A stretch of DNA of 64,000 bases from Lentinus brumalis (lineage: Eukaryota; Basidiomycota; Agaricomycetes; Polyporales; Polyporaceae): assembly GCA_001792895.1 (NCBI GenBank), contig MARA01000012.1, positions 992,001 to 1,056,000 of the forward strand, written 5' to 3'. Shown here in pieces: positions 11,901 through 23,781 of the stretch. Below the pieces are notes generated by a model. The model worked only from the letters and a program-made list of their open reading frames with translations, had not been told where the DNA came from and did no database searches. The position numbers and the translations under genes are program-made. Position 1 is the first letter of the stretch; each line of letters starts with the position of its first letter.

Positions 11901-11975
11901 GCAGATGGCACGCCCCAGAATACCCCCTTCCCCTCCTCCGCCCATCCTGTGCACCCGCTGATAGCACGTCCCATC
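8942..11975. other. 3 kb without a supportable gene; possible decayed coding sequence
   Basis: I find no frame chain with start, splice sites and a recognised family on either strand. GC is high, so long chance frames occur (for example minus 8491-9528). One short segment at 9556-9663 looks protein-like (GRKMIEIPFLQLTAHNAIGI, AARYGAVMGVPQDLEDA) but stops at TAA. Another at about 10015-10130 reads LAAGVLSEKERSQYRDGYVA, then VVLRNTTACAKTCND. They may be remains of one gene broken by stops. Identity is unknown. Confidence 0.35.
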
Positions 11976-12857
11976 ATGTCATCCTCGGTCTGCTCACATG
12001 TAAGTACCCCATGCACATCATAACCTCTCATTGATCCTTACAGCTGATGCCCTATCCACAGGACTCCTACCCAACGAGCACAGACAGTCTCCTGCTAGAA
12101 CAGCCCTGTGGCTCCCATCGCGTGAAGTACAAGGGCGCCGGCGAGCATGCCCCATATGACTTCGCGCTCGAGACCGACGACCGCGCCGTCGATGTCTCCC
12201 TCGTCCTCCCCCACTACCGCGCACATTATCAGCCGTACGACCACCGGCTGGGTATGTACGTCGGGACGGACTCCAGCGCACCAATCAAGGTCAAAGTGGT
12301 ATGTCCGCTCTGCGTAGCTAATTGTCCTTTCGTGGCTGACCTCCTCCCGCCACCAGTGCCGCAAGTTCACTCCGACACGAACCACGAAGTTCAAGCTGGA
12401 GGTGCACTCCACGTCGACATCAGACGTGACCGTGTGGCTCCCGTCCGACTTCAAGGGCCACATCCACCGCTCCTCGTCCTGCAAGAAGGTCTCCTTCTCC
12501 GCAGGCTTTACCAACCGCATCATGCGCAATGTCTGCCTCACGCAATCGCGCCGGCCCTCTGTCGTCTCCATGACGGACCACCGCTTCTCCGAGATCTACG
12601 TCTCCGACGGGCACGCGCCCGACAGCGAAAAGTACCCGAGCACGTACGGTGCAGTGAACCTCGGCATGGGTCCCTGGGAGGAGGACGAAGTTGTCGTCGA
12701 GACCGCGGGCACCGTCACGTTTCGCATGTGGGACATCCACCGCGGCGAGCCCGAGGCCCGCTGCCGCGAGGCGTGCAAGCGCGCATTCGGCCTCGGGTGG
12801 TGTTCGAAGCGGAGCCCTGAGGTTGCCATCGACTGGGACTTCCTCCTCGAGGACTGA
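11976..12857 (+). CDS. DUF7330-like basidiomycete protein
   Basis: Three exons. Exon 1 is 11976-11999 (MSSSVCSH), exon 2 is 12044-12298 (from LMPYPQDSYPTSTDSLLLEQ), exon 3 is 12357-12857 (from CRKFTPTRTTKFKLEV to DWDFLLED and TGA). Both introns (44 and 58 bp) have GT-AG ends and fit the frame. A Met at 12048-12050 is an alternative start. The core SDVTVWLPSDFKGHIHRS, followed by FSAGFTNRIMRN, a variable acidic part and a final AGTVTFRMWDIHRGEPEA, resembles proteins annotated with DUF7330 in Agaricomycetes: beta-rich and of unknown function. There is no signal peptide or membrane segment. The assignment to DUF7330 is from memory of the WLPSDFKG pattern. Downstream it faces Vps1 tail to tail. 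Confidence 0.72.
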
Positions 12858-14001
12858 GTGCGGCGAAAGCAGCTCCCTCCGGGGACACGCTAGTCTGCAT
12901 GTCCCCGTCACCATTTGACCGCACATCGCCGTCTCTCACGTTTCTCCGCTTCCATTCCTCCTTGGCCTTCCTGGCCACGCATCTCCGCCCTTCTCCCGTT
13001 CGCAGCAGTCGCCGTCCCTGCACCCGCTCTCGTACCCCCATTCCCCTCGAGCTTCTCTTCGTTTGCACATACCATGCGACTGTGACACTTGTCCATTCCC
13101 CACTCCAGGGCTCCGTTCTATATCGCTATATCCCATGTTCCCAGGTTCATCGCACACGCACACTGTAGCATCAGCACATCTCCTCACGCTAGACTCCCAC
13201 TCCGCCTCTGTAGCATCATCAGCTCTCCCTGCACATCCACGTTCGCACATAGCTTTCGCTTCCCCGCTCAAGTCGTCGTTACCACCGCGACCAATGCCAT
13301 ACGCTTAGCACCCTTAATTCTATCTTTATGACGCGCCGCCAGTTGGGCTGGCCGCGCTTGTGACCTATGCAGTAGTCAACGTCGACGTTACCCGTTACCC
13401 GTTCGCTGCTTCCCTTCGACTTCGACCCTCGTCGGGACCCATGCCAACCTAGCTATCTTGCCTGCGTGTACATACATCCACGTACATACTCGTATGATCT
13501 GCATGCACTTACGATTATGAATGCTCCCTGAGCGTCTTATGGCCTCAGGATTGCGACCCTGCAGCAAGCGAGACAGCTGAAGAAACAACGAGGATTCCAT
13601 TTACAAGGACAGGGCCCTGTACGTCGACAATGACACTTGGACCAGGGTCCGTGCCTCGGCTGTGATCTGCGTTCCCGAATCCGCATACTTACCTCATGCG
13701 CCTCGCTCGCAAGCTTGTGGCTGACAGTCGACGTCTTCCTCAGGGACTCAGACCACCTCTATCTCCTCACCGAAATTCGGCCGACCCAGGACTAACAGAC
13801 CGCAGCTACAGGACAACATCTAGAATAGGCCAAAGGATGTATACAGGAGGGTATTGTAGAGTACGCATATGTAACAGGAAAGCACAAAGAAAGACCGTCC
13901 GTCCGCCTTCCGAATCACACCCCAGCGCGTCCTTACACGCTCGCGACGATCCTGTTGCACGAAGAACAAACACCAGTCAGTATCGCAGCAGCAGCGTGGC
14001 A
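12858..14001. other. convergent intergenic region, no gene seen
   Basis: This lies between the 3' ends of the DUF7330-like gene and Vps1 and is pyrimidine-rich on the plus strand around 12900-13300. Only low-complexity chance frames are present. Confidence 0.55.
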
Positions 14002-16989
14002 TCAGATAAACACGTACTCCTCGGCCTTGTTGAGGGCCTGGATCATCGAAACGACCTCCTTGCGGCGGTTGACGACGTACTCAGACTCCTTGAGGAGGTC
14101 GTCAAGCACCTCCGGCTTGTAGAGCTCCTGCAGGAGCTCGCGCTGGAGATTCTCCTTGGAGTGGTTCACGAGCGTGAGCGTGATCGCCTTGGGGACCATA
14201 TCGATCATCTCGCGCTTGACGATGTTGAAGTACGAGTGGATGAGCAACTCTGCACGGGGTGGGAATCACCGGTCAGTGTCAGGGTCAGGGTCAGAGGGGG
14301 CTCTGTGGGTGCCAGGCACGAAAAGAGGAGGCAACACGTACTGATCACCTCCGTCTCCATCGTCTCCCGCTCGTTCAGCGCCGCCTGGGGCTTGATGACT
14401 TGAGGGGGCTGTTGGGCGAAGGCGAAGATAGGTATCACCGCTCGCTAACGCGCACTTTCCGGACAGTTCGGACTCACCGCTTCCATAGCCGCGGCACCCT
14501 TCTTCTTAGGCTGATTCTTGGCAAAGAATGAGCCGAAGAAGCTTGGCTCCTCCTTTGAGTCCACCTCGAGATCACGGTTGTTGTTCAGCGTCGCCGCCGA
14601 CACCTTCTTAGAATCGTGCTGCTGCTGTGGCTTGTTGGCGTTCAACCGCTCGCTGACGATTGCCATAGCCTTGTGGCCGTTGAGGAAGTCGGGGTGCGTC
14701 GTGTTGACATAGCATGCTTGCATCCTGAGCGCAACAAATACCAAGTTAACAGTGTGTCAGGACCACGAGGACAAGGCGCTTACGCGACGAGATCGCCCAC
14801 AAGCTTCGTTGTGGGGCCCATGGAGGTCTTGAAGAAGTTCACAACGACTGAGTTGAAACGGTCACGAAGAGCCGGGAAGCGCCTGAACGCTTGCTGCCGA
14901 CAAGTTATTGAACATCACCGATCGCGGAAACGAGCCTACTCACAATCTTCTGTAGGATCCCACTCAGGATGCGGATGAGCTCGTCATAAATGAGCTGGCA
15001 ACATTTGATCGACGGGTCTTCCAATCTCCGGATCTGCTGCTTGACGATGATCTCGAATGCTTGGGTGCCGACAAACAGTGACGGCGTCGAACCCGATGAG
15101 TTGTAGAGGATCGTCCGGATGTCACCATCCTTGACCTGGTCGAAGGGGTCGATGGTCTTGATGCCGTTGTTGAATAGCTCGTGGAATACGAAGCTAATAC
15201 GGGCACCACCAGAAAGTTCGTTCAGGGACAGATCGTTCGTGTTACCGTCGATGGTCGTCCGGAACTCTGAGCAAAACTCCGTGATCACGGACAAGACGAC
15301 GTTTGACGAGCTGCCGTCTCCCAAAGGTCCACCCAGCGTCTGCAGCTCCGCATTATATTTCGACAACTGCTGCGAGATCCGCGCTTTGATGTCCGGCAGT
15401 GTTGCGCGGATGTGTGCCATGAGGATCTGGTTATCCAATAAGCTTCACGAGTGTCATGACGGTGAACTGCGCTGCCACATACCACGTTCAGCTTTCGAGC
15501 AAGGAAAGGCGTTCCGCAGTACTGCGCCTTGTTGGAGTACGAGGGGTGGGTTTCGAAGAACTTACGCTCGGCCTCGAGCGCAACAGAGATAGGCTTGTTC
15601 TGGTCGATGTCCCGCTGTCCACGGTTCACAACCGGTACATAACCCAATCGCAGGGGGATGACCCGGCCCGCGAGGATATCGACGACGTCCGTGCCGGCAT
15701 CCCTTTATAGATGATCAATACACCACCAGTCAACAAATACGAGAACATACTCACATCAGGTCGACCTTCGTCAACACGCCAATCGTGCGCTGACCTTCGG
15801 GATCGACTTCACGTGCCAACTTCAACCCATCGGAGTTCGCCAGATCTGTGTTGGCTGCAGTGACCGCAAGGATGATACAAGCTGGCCTCGAGATGTACTT
15901 CAAGAGCATATCCTTGATCTGCTTCTCGATATCGCGGGGCTGGTCGCCGACGGGCACCTTGGTCAAACCAGGCAGATCGACGAGCGTGAGGGTGAGGACG
16001 TTCGGAGAGAATATGCGCAAGTTGATAGGAAGAGGGGAGATGCCTGCATTCTTGCCCGTCTTCGCTTCCGTATCCCGGACAATTTCCTCCCGAATCTTGT
16101 TGAAATCGTAGAACTTCTGACCGGGAAGGTGCAAGAATTCACCCCACTCGTCCGGGTTGGCGTGTGCGTCACCCCCGCCTTCAGGTCCTCGCCCTCAGTC
16201 TTGGCTGAAGTAGTGGTGAGTGAGGAATCCGCATTGTTCAGAGATGCAACGTACCGGTACCATTCGGTTGAGTATGTGTTGCTTTCCTGTTGATGAGTTG
16301 CAACACCTGGAGGGAACAGAAGTTTGAGCAATAGTTCCACCCTCTACCACACGATCGTAACACCCCGCCACTCCACAGCTGTCACTTGAGAGATGACACT
16401 AGCAGAAAAGAACTGGGCGCAGCTTGACATGATGCGATGCACTACGCCACAATAAGGGGATGATGGACGGCGGCAAAGTGGTAGGGGATGTCCACCGGAA
16501 TCTCGCTATTCTGCTACACATCCGCCATACGCACAAAACGTGCGTACCAATTGTCGGAGAGTACGAGCGCGGAGCAGGTTGTGACCAATCCCGGGAAGAG
16601 AACCTCGGCTTTATCTTTACGTGGTGCCGCTCTGAGAAGAAGAAAGGAGGATACGAAGGATACGTTCGGAGAGGCAGATCTGGCAGGGTTTGACTTGGCA
16701 TACCAATCAAGGAGAACTCACCAATGGTCTCCTAGTCACGATACCCGTTCCTCGGGGCAAGAAATCCCGTCCGACAATGTTCTGGGAGCATCAACGCGTC
16801 AAATAGGGATCTTCTGAAATATGAATGTATACGCACCTCGAGCACACTACTCTTCCCGCTACTCTGACTTCCGAGTACGCATATCTGCGGAAGGTCTATC
16901 TGTGCTGCAGACGAGCCGACCGCGGAGAAGACATCTTGAAGCTTGTTGACGACGTTGACAATTTCCGTACCAAGACCCGAGGTCGCCAT
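14002..16989 (-). CDS. VPS1: Vps1 dynamin-related GTPase
   Basis: Exon 1 is 16989-16837 ([20 protein letters not shown], with the P-loop GSQSSGKSS). Exon 2 is 16781-16722 ([20 protein letters not shown]). Exon 3 starts at 16306 ([16 protein letters not shown]). Later exons carry [20 protein letters not shown], the G3 motif [14 protein letters not shown] and the G4 motif LTKVDLM. The middle domain ([20 protein letters not shown], then a [12 protein letters not shown] segment) is followed by a variable linker with [15 protein letters not shown], and the GED ends [22 protein letters not shown] with the stop at 14002. No PH or proline-rich domain is present, as in Vps1/DRP1-type dynamins. Such proteins self-assemble to cut membranes at endosomes/vacuole and peroxisomes. 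Oddity: intron 2 (16307-16721) is 415 bp, splitting the switch-I region from the next strand. Confidence 0.95.
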
Positions 16990-17694
16990 GGCTGAGAGTG
17001 AGGAATTGGAGGGGAGGGGGTGATGGAGAAAGGGGAAAGAGAGATGGAACACGCCGTCCACGGCTGTGGTCACAAAGACGCGCGTCGTTCATCGGGCGCT
17101 TGCCAAGCACCGCGCCGCAGTTTCCAGTACAAACTGCGCTCTCCTCCTCCTTGCTTGCTTCTTGCCTTTACATAAGTATCTAGCTCTTCCTCTGATCGAC
17201 TTGCTCATGGCCAGATGTCTTGCTGCGTTGATGAGCTTGCTGCGTGTTTCGGATAAACACCAATCGCGGAGGAATGACATCGACCTCAGCGCCCGACAGT
17301 CTATCGTCTTTTGCTTGATAAAACACCCCAAAGAACGCAGCATATCCAGCATTGAACGATTCGGAGGAGATTGGTGAATTGGCAGTGAGTGAAGTTAGAC
17401 TGAACATCTTTGGTACAGGCTTTCGATGCCTTCTGTTGGCTGGCTGAGAAAGGACGTAACGGCTGGGCTTTCAACGAACGTATCCCCACCTTCGAACTCA
17501 ATTCTTTGAAGTTTCGTAGACTTTCCCCAAAGCAGGAAACGGCAGTGACGTACCCTATGCATTCAAAGGTGAGTCGGCTAGGTCACCATAATGTCAAGGG
17601 ACATATGCAGCGATGCATCACATTGCACGGCTCAACACCGTAAAACCAACGAGGGCGCACAGACGAATGAAACCGACCTCCGAGACCCTCTGCC
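16990..17694. other. divergent intergenic region between Vps1 and BTB gene 2
   Basis: These 705 bp must hold both promoters. Pyrimidine-rich tracts occur, but I could not place a convincing TATA box. No gene or repeat is seen. Confidence 0.5.
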
Positions 17695-19076
17695 ATGACT
17701 GAACCACTCAGTATCATTGAAGGCCTGTTGGCAGCGTCGTTGGACCTGGGCAGCGTTCGAGACGTCTGCTTTTACGCTTTCTCAAAGCGCGTCAAGTCCG
17801 ACGATGTAGTTAAGATGCACCATCCGCTACCGGTCGTTGTGGTGGCATCTTTGCTCGAAAAGAACCCCGGCTTCGCTAAGTGTACGTACTCTGGAACTTG
17901 TTGACGTGATTCGGTGCTTATATCCATCTCTTCAGTGCTCGCCGTGGCTTCTACTGGGCCTCCGATCGAATCGAAGGATCTTCCGTCTACCAAAGCCCGC
18001 AGCTGCTCTATCCAGCAGATGGTTCAAGGCTTCGAATATGACTATGATTCGGACAGTGACTTAGACGATGAAGAGCAGGACAACATGAATCGCTTGTCGG
18101 AGAATAGTGTACCATCCGAGCACACCTTCGACCTCTCGGCTGTTGGTACCGACGACTCTGAAGCAGGAAATGCCAGCGCAGTTCCCCAGTCTAGTATCAA
18201 GTACCGCAATGTCATGGTGCCAAACATCGCCTTTAGAACGTCAGTATTTCATCGCCGTAATGTTATTCATATTGATCACAGCCCTGCAGTTTGCGCGTCG
18301 GCATTTTCTTCACATACACCGGTAAGGTCAAGTTCCTTCCGCTTCGGTCGCAAGGATACGAGAAGCGGCAAAGCCAGTTGCGGTCTCTCGAATCATCTGG
18401 CATCCCAGCCTGTTCTCCGAAGTCCCTATATCGTTTTGCCGATGCCGTGAGTGCTATGTACGACTCGGGTCGCCGCCGCAACGCTGACGCAGGCATTCTA
18501 GTTTGACATGGAAGACCTCCGGCACATGGCGGCGAACGCCATCGTACATCGCCTTTCCGCGGAGAATATTGTGGAGGAGGCCTTCTCGAGCTTCTTCTGC
18601 AGGTGAGTTCAAGTCCGACAAGGAGGCCACATAGAATCACATCGCGGGCTAGGTATGATGATCTGCACAAGCGAGCGATGAATGTCCTTGCACTCTTATA
18701 CGACAACTCCGCCGTCCAACAGTCGCTCCAGGGCCTGATTCCGAGGCTTGTCAAGGGTGAACTGCCCCATGCAGGGCTGACGCTCGTCGCACTTTTCCAG
18801 ATGCAGAAAGTCGAACCCTCTCGCCGACTAGCCCGACTTGATACCGTCGACGCCGGCGCCGCCGCGCAGGTTGCGCCAAACGACCACGACGGCTCGTCGC
18901 CGTTGAGTACCAGCCTCGATGCCAGCGCTCAATCCTTCCGATTCACATGGCCTCCTTCTGCCCCGCCGGCTGTTGGGTTCAGCGTCACAGATCCATATCC
19001 TACGAGGCCGTACAAGAATCTCCCGTCTTCCGTTCCCCGGCGCCGGTACATAGGGCCTGCTATCGCCCCGCGCTGA
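17695..19076 (+). CDS. BTB/POZ domain protein 2 (paralogue of the 2765-4334 protein)
   Basis: Exons 17695-17881, 17936-18239, 18290-18446, 18502-18602 and 18653-19076; all introns are 45-55 bp with GT-AG ends and fit the frame. Exon 1 gives MTEPLSIIEGLLAASLDLGS and the BTB strand DVCFYAFSKR. Exon 2 has FEYDYDSDSDLDDEEQD. Exon 3 has LRVGIFFTYTGKVKFLPLRS. Exon 4 has MEDLRHMAANAIVHRLSAEN with NIVEEAFSSFF. Exon 5 has KGELPHAGLTLVALFQMQ and a basic Pro-rich tail ending RRRYIGPAIAPR. The acidic insert, the SSFF helix and the PHAG motif are shared with the first BTB protein. BTB domains usually mediate dimerisation or link substrates to Cullin-3; the target here is unknown. This copy keeps its own C terminus, which makes it the reference for what copy 1 lost. 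Confidence 0.87.
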
Positions 19077-19804
19077 AGTATTGATACTCATCTTATGGTT
19101 CTCGCCTTAGGTCGTTCTTTGTCTGTGAGTATCGCTGCAATCAAAGCTGTCGTCTTGGAGCTGCTGCCCGCGGATATTGGCATCTGTGCATATCGGTCTC
19201 GGTGCATATCGGCGGCGGCCGGGCGCTGGACTTGCGTGAGGTAAGTATGCGCGATAGTTTCTTGGTGTGGCAATCCCGGCCGTGGTCGTGGCTTTCATGC
19301 CACTGCCATCCTACAGTATCTAGGCTCGGCTCTACTCACTATGGCCTCAGATCGCTGCCTTAGCGTTTCGTCGACGTAAGCCTCGATCTCCTCCGCTTCG
19401 TACTTGCTCAGTAGAGCTGATTCCCTTGTTCACAGTGTTTACGGCGAGGACAATTCTCTTGGCAAGCAACGATAGCTGTCAGTTTGTCCATTCAGTACCT
19501 CCTTGTCCATGACACTACATTCGAGCAACCGACGACCGTCAAGCCCCGGAGCTCAAGACGGAACGCGTACGACGAGTGCTTTGCCTTTGCGGCCCAAGAA
19601 GACAGCAGAAATGCTGCATACATTCCGGTTGTTTGATTCCCCCGAACACGGATGTCCGGCTGCGCCTACCTATCTGACATTCGTGCAAATTCGGACCATA
19701 CACCTGTCATCGAACGAGACTTAAAAGCTGGAGCATATATTGTAGGCTCACTCATCCTGCGCCCGTCAACAGCTCTCACCACCACCACCCGCGTATCGCC
19801 CCTC
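19077..19804. other. intergenic, upstream of the SDR gene
   Basis: Downstream flank of BTB gene 2 and promoter of the SDR gene. Chance frames only, apart from a TATA-like site listed separately. Confidence 0.5.
19734..19742 (+). promoter_or_regulatory. TATA-like element of the SDR gene
   Basis: CATATATTG lies about 63 bp before the ATG at 19805, a usual distance for a fungal TATA box. Position and sequence only. Confidence 0.35.
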
Positions 19805-20977
19805 ATGTCTCATCCATCGTTCAAGAGCACCCCTTCTCGCATTGCCATCGTTACCGGAGCGGCGCAGGGCCTTGGAGAGGGTATCGCCCTGCGTCTCGCG
19901 GAAGACGGTCTTGACGTCGCAATTTTCGACCTCCCGTCCAAGCGCGGTCAGCTTAAAGCCGTGGGGGATGCTATCACTGCGAAAGGACGGCGTTCTCTCG
20001 TCCTAGTGGGAGATATCACCGTCGAAGGCGACGTTGTCGCCATGGTCGCACAGACAGTCGAGGAACTCGGCGGTCTGGATGTTGTGAGCGCGAATGTCTT
20101 ATCACTTCTCAATCATCTCACTGACTTCAAGTTCCATAGATGATTGCCAATGCGGGAGTGTTTGGTTCAACACCATTCCTGGATTTGGCTGTAGAGGAGT
20201 TTGACAGGATACTGAGAGTGAATGTGCGTGGTACCATGTTGTGTATCCAGCACGCCGCACGAAAAATGGTCAAGCAAGGTCGTGGTGGCCGTATCATAGG
20301 CATGTGCCTGTCTCTTGTCGACTCAACCGTGTCAATGGATGCTGACTCCTGTCATAGGAGCCTCGTCCTTGGCAGGCAAACAGGGTGACTTCGCAAGAGC
20401 TGTTGAGAGTCTCAGGGAATTTTAACGCCTTCCTGAACAGGATTTCCGATGGTTACGAGCTATGTCACATCGAAGTTCGCGGTGCGGGGTTTGGCGCAGA
20501 GCGTCGGTGTGTGGTTCGCTTGTCCTTCCACCTGTTGAGTACTCACAAGCACACACTTCGGTAGCCGCGGAGTTGAAGGAGCATAACATAACCGTCAACG
20601 CATACGCCCCCAGCGTTGTTGTCACGCCCATGAGTGCGTTGTCGAATGACGGTAGTACTCGTGTACTGACTCATCTGTTGGACAGCTACCCATCCAGACG
20701 ACGAGAAGAATGGCGGCCCTGCCGCTACACTGTTCAAGGTGAGTCAGCCTCGAGGTGCCGGTACGGACGTAGACTCTATCTCCACCAGAACACCGGCATC
20801 CCCCTTGACACAAAGCTTATTCCCCTGGCGGAGGTGGCGGAACTGGTTGCATACATTGCGAATCCCGGCACCTCATCCATCACCGGTGCGTCCGCATTCC
20901 TCCTGGCTGGCAAGCATTGAGCCTAAAAATTTGCAGGTCAATGCTTTAGTATCAACGGTGGCCTCTACATGGACTGA
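19805..20977 (+). CDS. short-chain dehydrogenase/reductase, acetoin reductase-like
   Basis: Classical SDR fold. The NAD(P) motif TGAAQGLGEG is near residue 15, NAGVF follows the second exon start, GASSLAGKQG carries the catalytic Ser, and SYVTSKFAVRGLAQS the Tyr-x-x-x-Lys. Then come HNITVNAYAPSVVVTPM and a final GQCFSINGGLYMD with TGA at 20975-20977. An Asp (FDLPSK) after the second strand suggests NAD rather than NADP. The NVRGTMLCIQHAA and RIIGASS blocks resemble diacetyl/acetoin reductases, but the substrate cannot be read from sequence. At least seven short introns are needed to keep the frame. The intron at 20300-20357 has a GC donor (ATAG/GCATGT), the only non-canonical site I found that is forced by the protein. 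Confidence 0.9.
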
Positions 20978-21404
20978 GGGCAAAGCACATGCGTCTGGCA
21001 GTGGTATATCCACGCACACCTACGTCATATTCAAGTTATAACTCCTTGTGATCAACCGTGTTGAATTCGAGATTATGTCGGCCTATATGCCCACACTTAT
21101 GAGAGGGCGGGAACAGGCACGCTTCTCCACCTGCAAATTCAGTTCATCTTTCATGGCGTCGAGCGCATGATATGCTGCATCCTGCTTTCCGTCGCAAGTA
21201 GGATGTCAGGAGGTGTCAAACGCGACTCGACGGGGAATAGGAAAACCCCCATACATTGAACGCCTTCCGACCACCTATGAGTTCACCGCATGCGGAATTG
21301 GAGTGCAGCAAGTTGAAATAATAGAGAGCAATAGAACGTTGACTGAGAGTAACCGATACAACACAAGAAACGAGACCAAGAAAAGATGTATAGGCAGTCC
21401 CGAC
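20978..21404. other. convergent intergenic region, no gene seen
   Basis: 3' flanks of the SDR gene (plus) and the SPF45 gene (minus). Nothing recognisable. Confidence 0.55.
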
Positions 21405-23781
21405 TTACAATGGCCCGTCGAGATCAGCAGCATGAAAGTGGGCCTCGGGGAAGTACCGCGCACGGACACTGCGGCCACCGAAGTACCGCCCGTCCAACTC
21501 GCGCACAGTCTTCCAAGCCCCCGCTGGCCCGGCGAACAGCACGAAGATCCGGACAGCGTCATCCGGATCCTCCGGCTGAGGGTACACCGGGTGCACGACG
21601 ACTCGCTCCACGGTCCCGTTCTTTGAGCATTCGTCTCCTGCAGGTATCATCAGTATGCATAACTCGCAGCAAGTAACGACAACGTACCGATCTCTTCTCT
21701 CAACTCCTCGTCTTCCAGGTCTTCCAGCCCGACCATGTTGGTAAGCACAACGACACGACTCGGGTCCCCGAACCGTTCCCGATCTTCGCGCGTCTTCGCA
21801 TCCTCGTTCATATTGACGATCTTCCCCATCTTCGCGGCCGCACCACCAATCGCAGGGGCCTCCTTTCCGCCCTTGCCTTTACCCTTACCGGTCTTGCCGA
21901 CCTTGCCGCTCTTCCCTTGAGCGACCTGTTCGACGGTGAGCGCATGCACGATGCCACTGCCATCAACACCGAGGCCTTGGCCTTCTTTGTGGCCCCATCT
22001 CGCCATGAGGCGAGCGGCGAAGCCGTGCGGATCAGGCCTGTACGATGATGAGTGTCAGTAAGGTCACACTATCGAGAGGACAGACACGTAGCATACTTCT
22101 TGCTTGCAGATCCGGGGAGCTCTTCTGGGGGCGCGCTCGAAGATGCGGGAGGAGACGGGGCAGCTGGAGGAGGGCCGCCCAATTTCGGTGCGAGGGCAGC
22201 CAACCGAGCTGCAATCGCCGCGGCCGCCTGCTTGCTGTGCTGGATCTTCTCTGCAGAAATCGCTGGACCAGAGGCTGGTGCAGACGCAGGAGGCGGAGGT
22301 ACCATAGGCGGAGGAACCATCGGCGTTTGGACTGGAGGAGAGTCGCTGAAAGGAAGAGGGCTCGGGGCTCGGGGAGGCTGGAACCCTTGCTGAGACAGGG
22401 CCAGTCGACGCAGATACGCCTCTTCGCCTGTCTGTGCTACTGGTACCATGGCGGGAGCTGGAGCAGGCGGCGGAGAGAGCGAAGACATCGCGCGGAGACC
22501 AGGTATGTCGTTGTCGTGCTCAACCTCATGAAGACCGTACGATGACGAGGAGGGTATCAACGTCGTCGAGCTGGTCGCAGTCGTAGACGATGTAGACGTC
22601 TCCGGGGGTCGGTAGCCTTGTGACAGTGCCAATCGCCGCTGATACGCTTCGTCTCCTGTCAAGTTGACATTGACTTGAGCAGTGGGTGGCGGAACATCCG
22701 AGGAAGCTGCGCCGATGCCACGAGGGCGATCGTAGTCTTCATCCATCTCATCTCGGTCTCGCTCCTCATAGCGCCCTGTACGCATGGATGAAGCGTCGTG
22801 GATATGTCCCAATAAAGAAGGCAGACTGACCTGCTTTGCGTGGGCGCTCGTCCTCCGAAGCACTATGGTTGCTGTCTGAGTAGCTGCTGCTGCGCCTGTA
22901 GCGCTTGCGATCGTCCCCACGCCGGCGTTCTTCGAGGATGCGTTCCCGTCGTCGCTCGCGTTCACGACGCTGCCAGTGTTTGAACTCGTTGTAATCGTTG
23001 GGGCGCATGGGGTCGTACGCCTCGTCGGGGTTCCAGGCAGCGAGGGCTTGAGCGTTTTTGTTCTGTGCGGAATACTCAATCCCACCACATGACTCCGTTC
23101 AGCTTCAACGACATACCTTCTTCCCTTTTTTCTTCCCTCCTTCCTTCTTCCCGCCCCGCTTTGCCTTGAACCCGTTGACATCCTCATCGAGTACCATTGA
23201 TGGCGGCTTGACTTTCCTACCCCATCCCTGTCCTTGCGGCTGGGATTCCTTCTTCTCTTCGGCCTTGGCTGGGGTGGTGTCGACCAGGGAAGGTGGGGCG
23301 AACACGACCGCGGTGCTTGAGATCGTCGCGGTCCCCGCGGGTGCGGTGATTGCCGCTCCGACAGGGATCCGAGGGGCTGTCGGCTTGGTTTTGGGAGCCT
23401 GGCGACGCGTCGGCGCAAACACCAGTGCCGCGGACCACCCTGCGAGGTCGACGAGGAGGCCATCCCGACAGTGGGAGTAAAAGTAGGCATGGACGATGAT
23501 ATCGTGAATAACGAGCTCTACGACGCGCATGCTGCAGCAAAGGGAAGTATACCGGCTGTGGACTTGGCTGGTGCGCCCGATTCACCGCCTACTGCCGCGC
23601 TGGTCGAGGCGGAGGCATTCTGGACTGCGGCAAGTGTCTCCGCAGCGGGTGCGACAGGCGTGGTGGGCGCCGTCTCTGTCGTGGGCACATTGAGCGGCGA
23701 TTCAGGTCCTTGAGTAGATAAGAAAGGTTTCGTAGAGGAGAACTGGATGCCGCCATAGAGACCGCCTGCTCTGCTCGACAT
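21405..23781 (-). CDS. splicing factor 45 (SPF45/RBM17) homologue
   Basis: The start [20 protein letters not shown] is the N terminus typical of SPF45. It is followed by a Thr/Pro/Ala linker, a Lys-rich segment ([15 protein letters not shown]), [20 protein letters not shown] and an Arg-rich helix ([18 protein letters not shown]). A long Pro/Ser region contains two related repeats: [18 protein letters not shown] and [18 protein letters not shown]. The G-patch is [20 protein letters not shown]. The C-terminal UHM-type RRM has [20 protein letters not shown], a [14 protein letters not shown] strand and [19 protein letters not shown], ending with TAA at 21405. SPF45 takes part in 3' splice-site choice through its UHM and U2AF-related ligands. 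Only about 180 bp separate it from the divergent JmjC gene. Confidence 0.93.
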
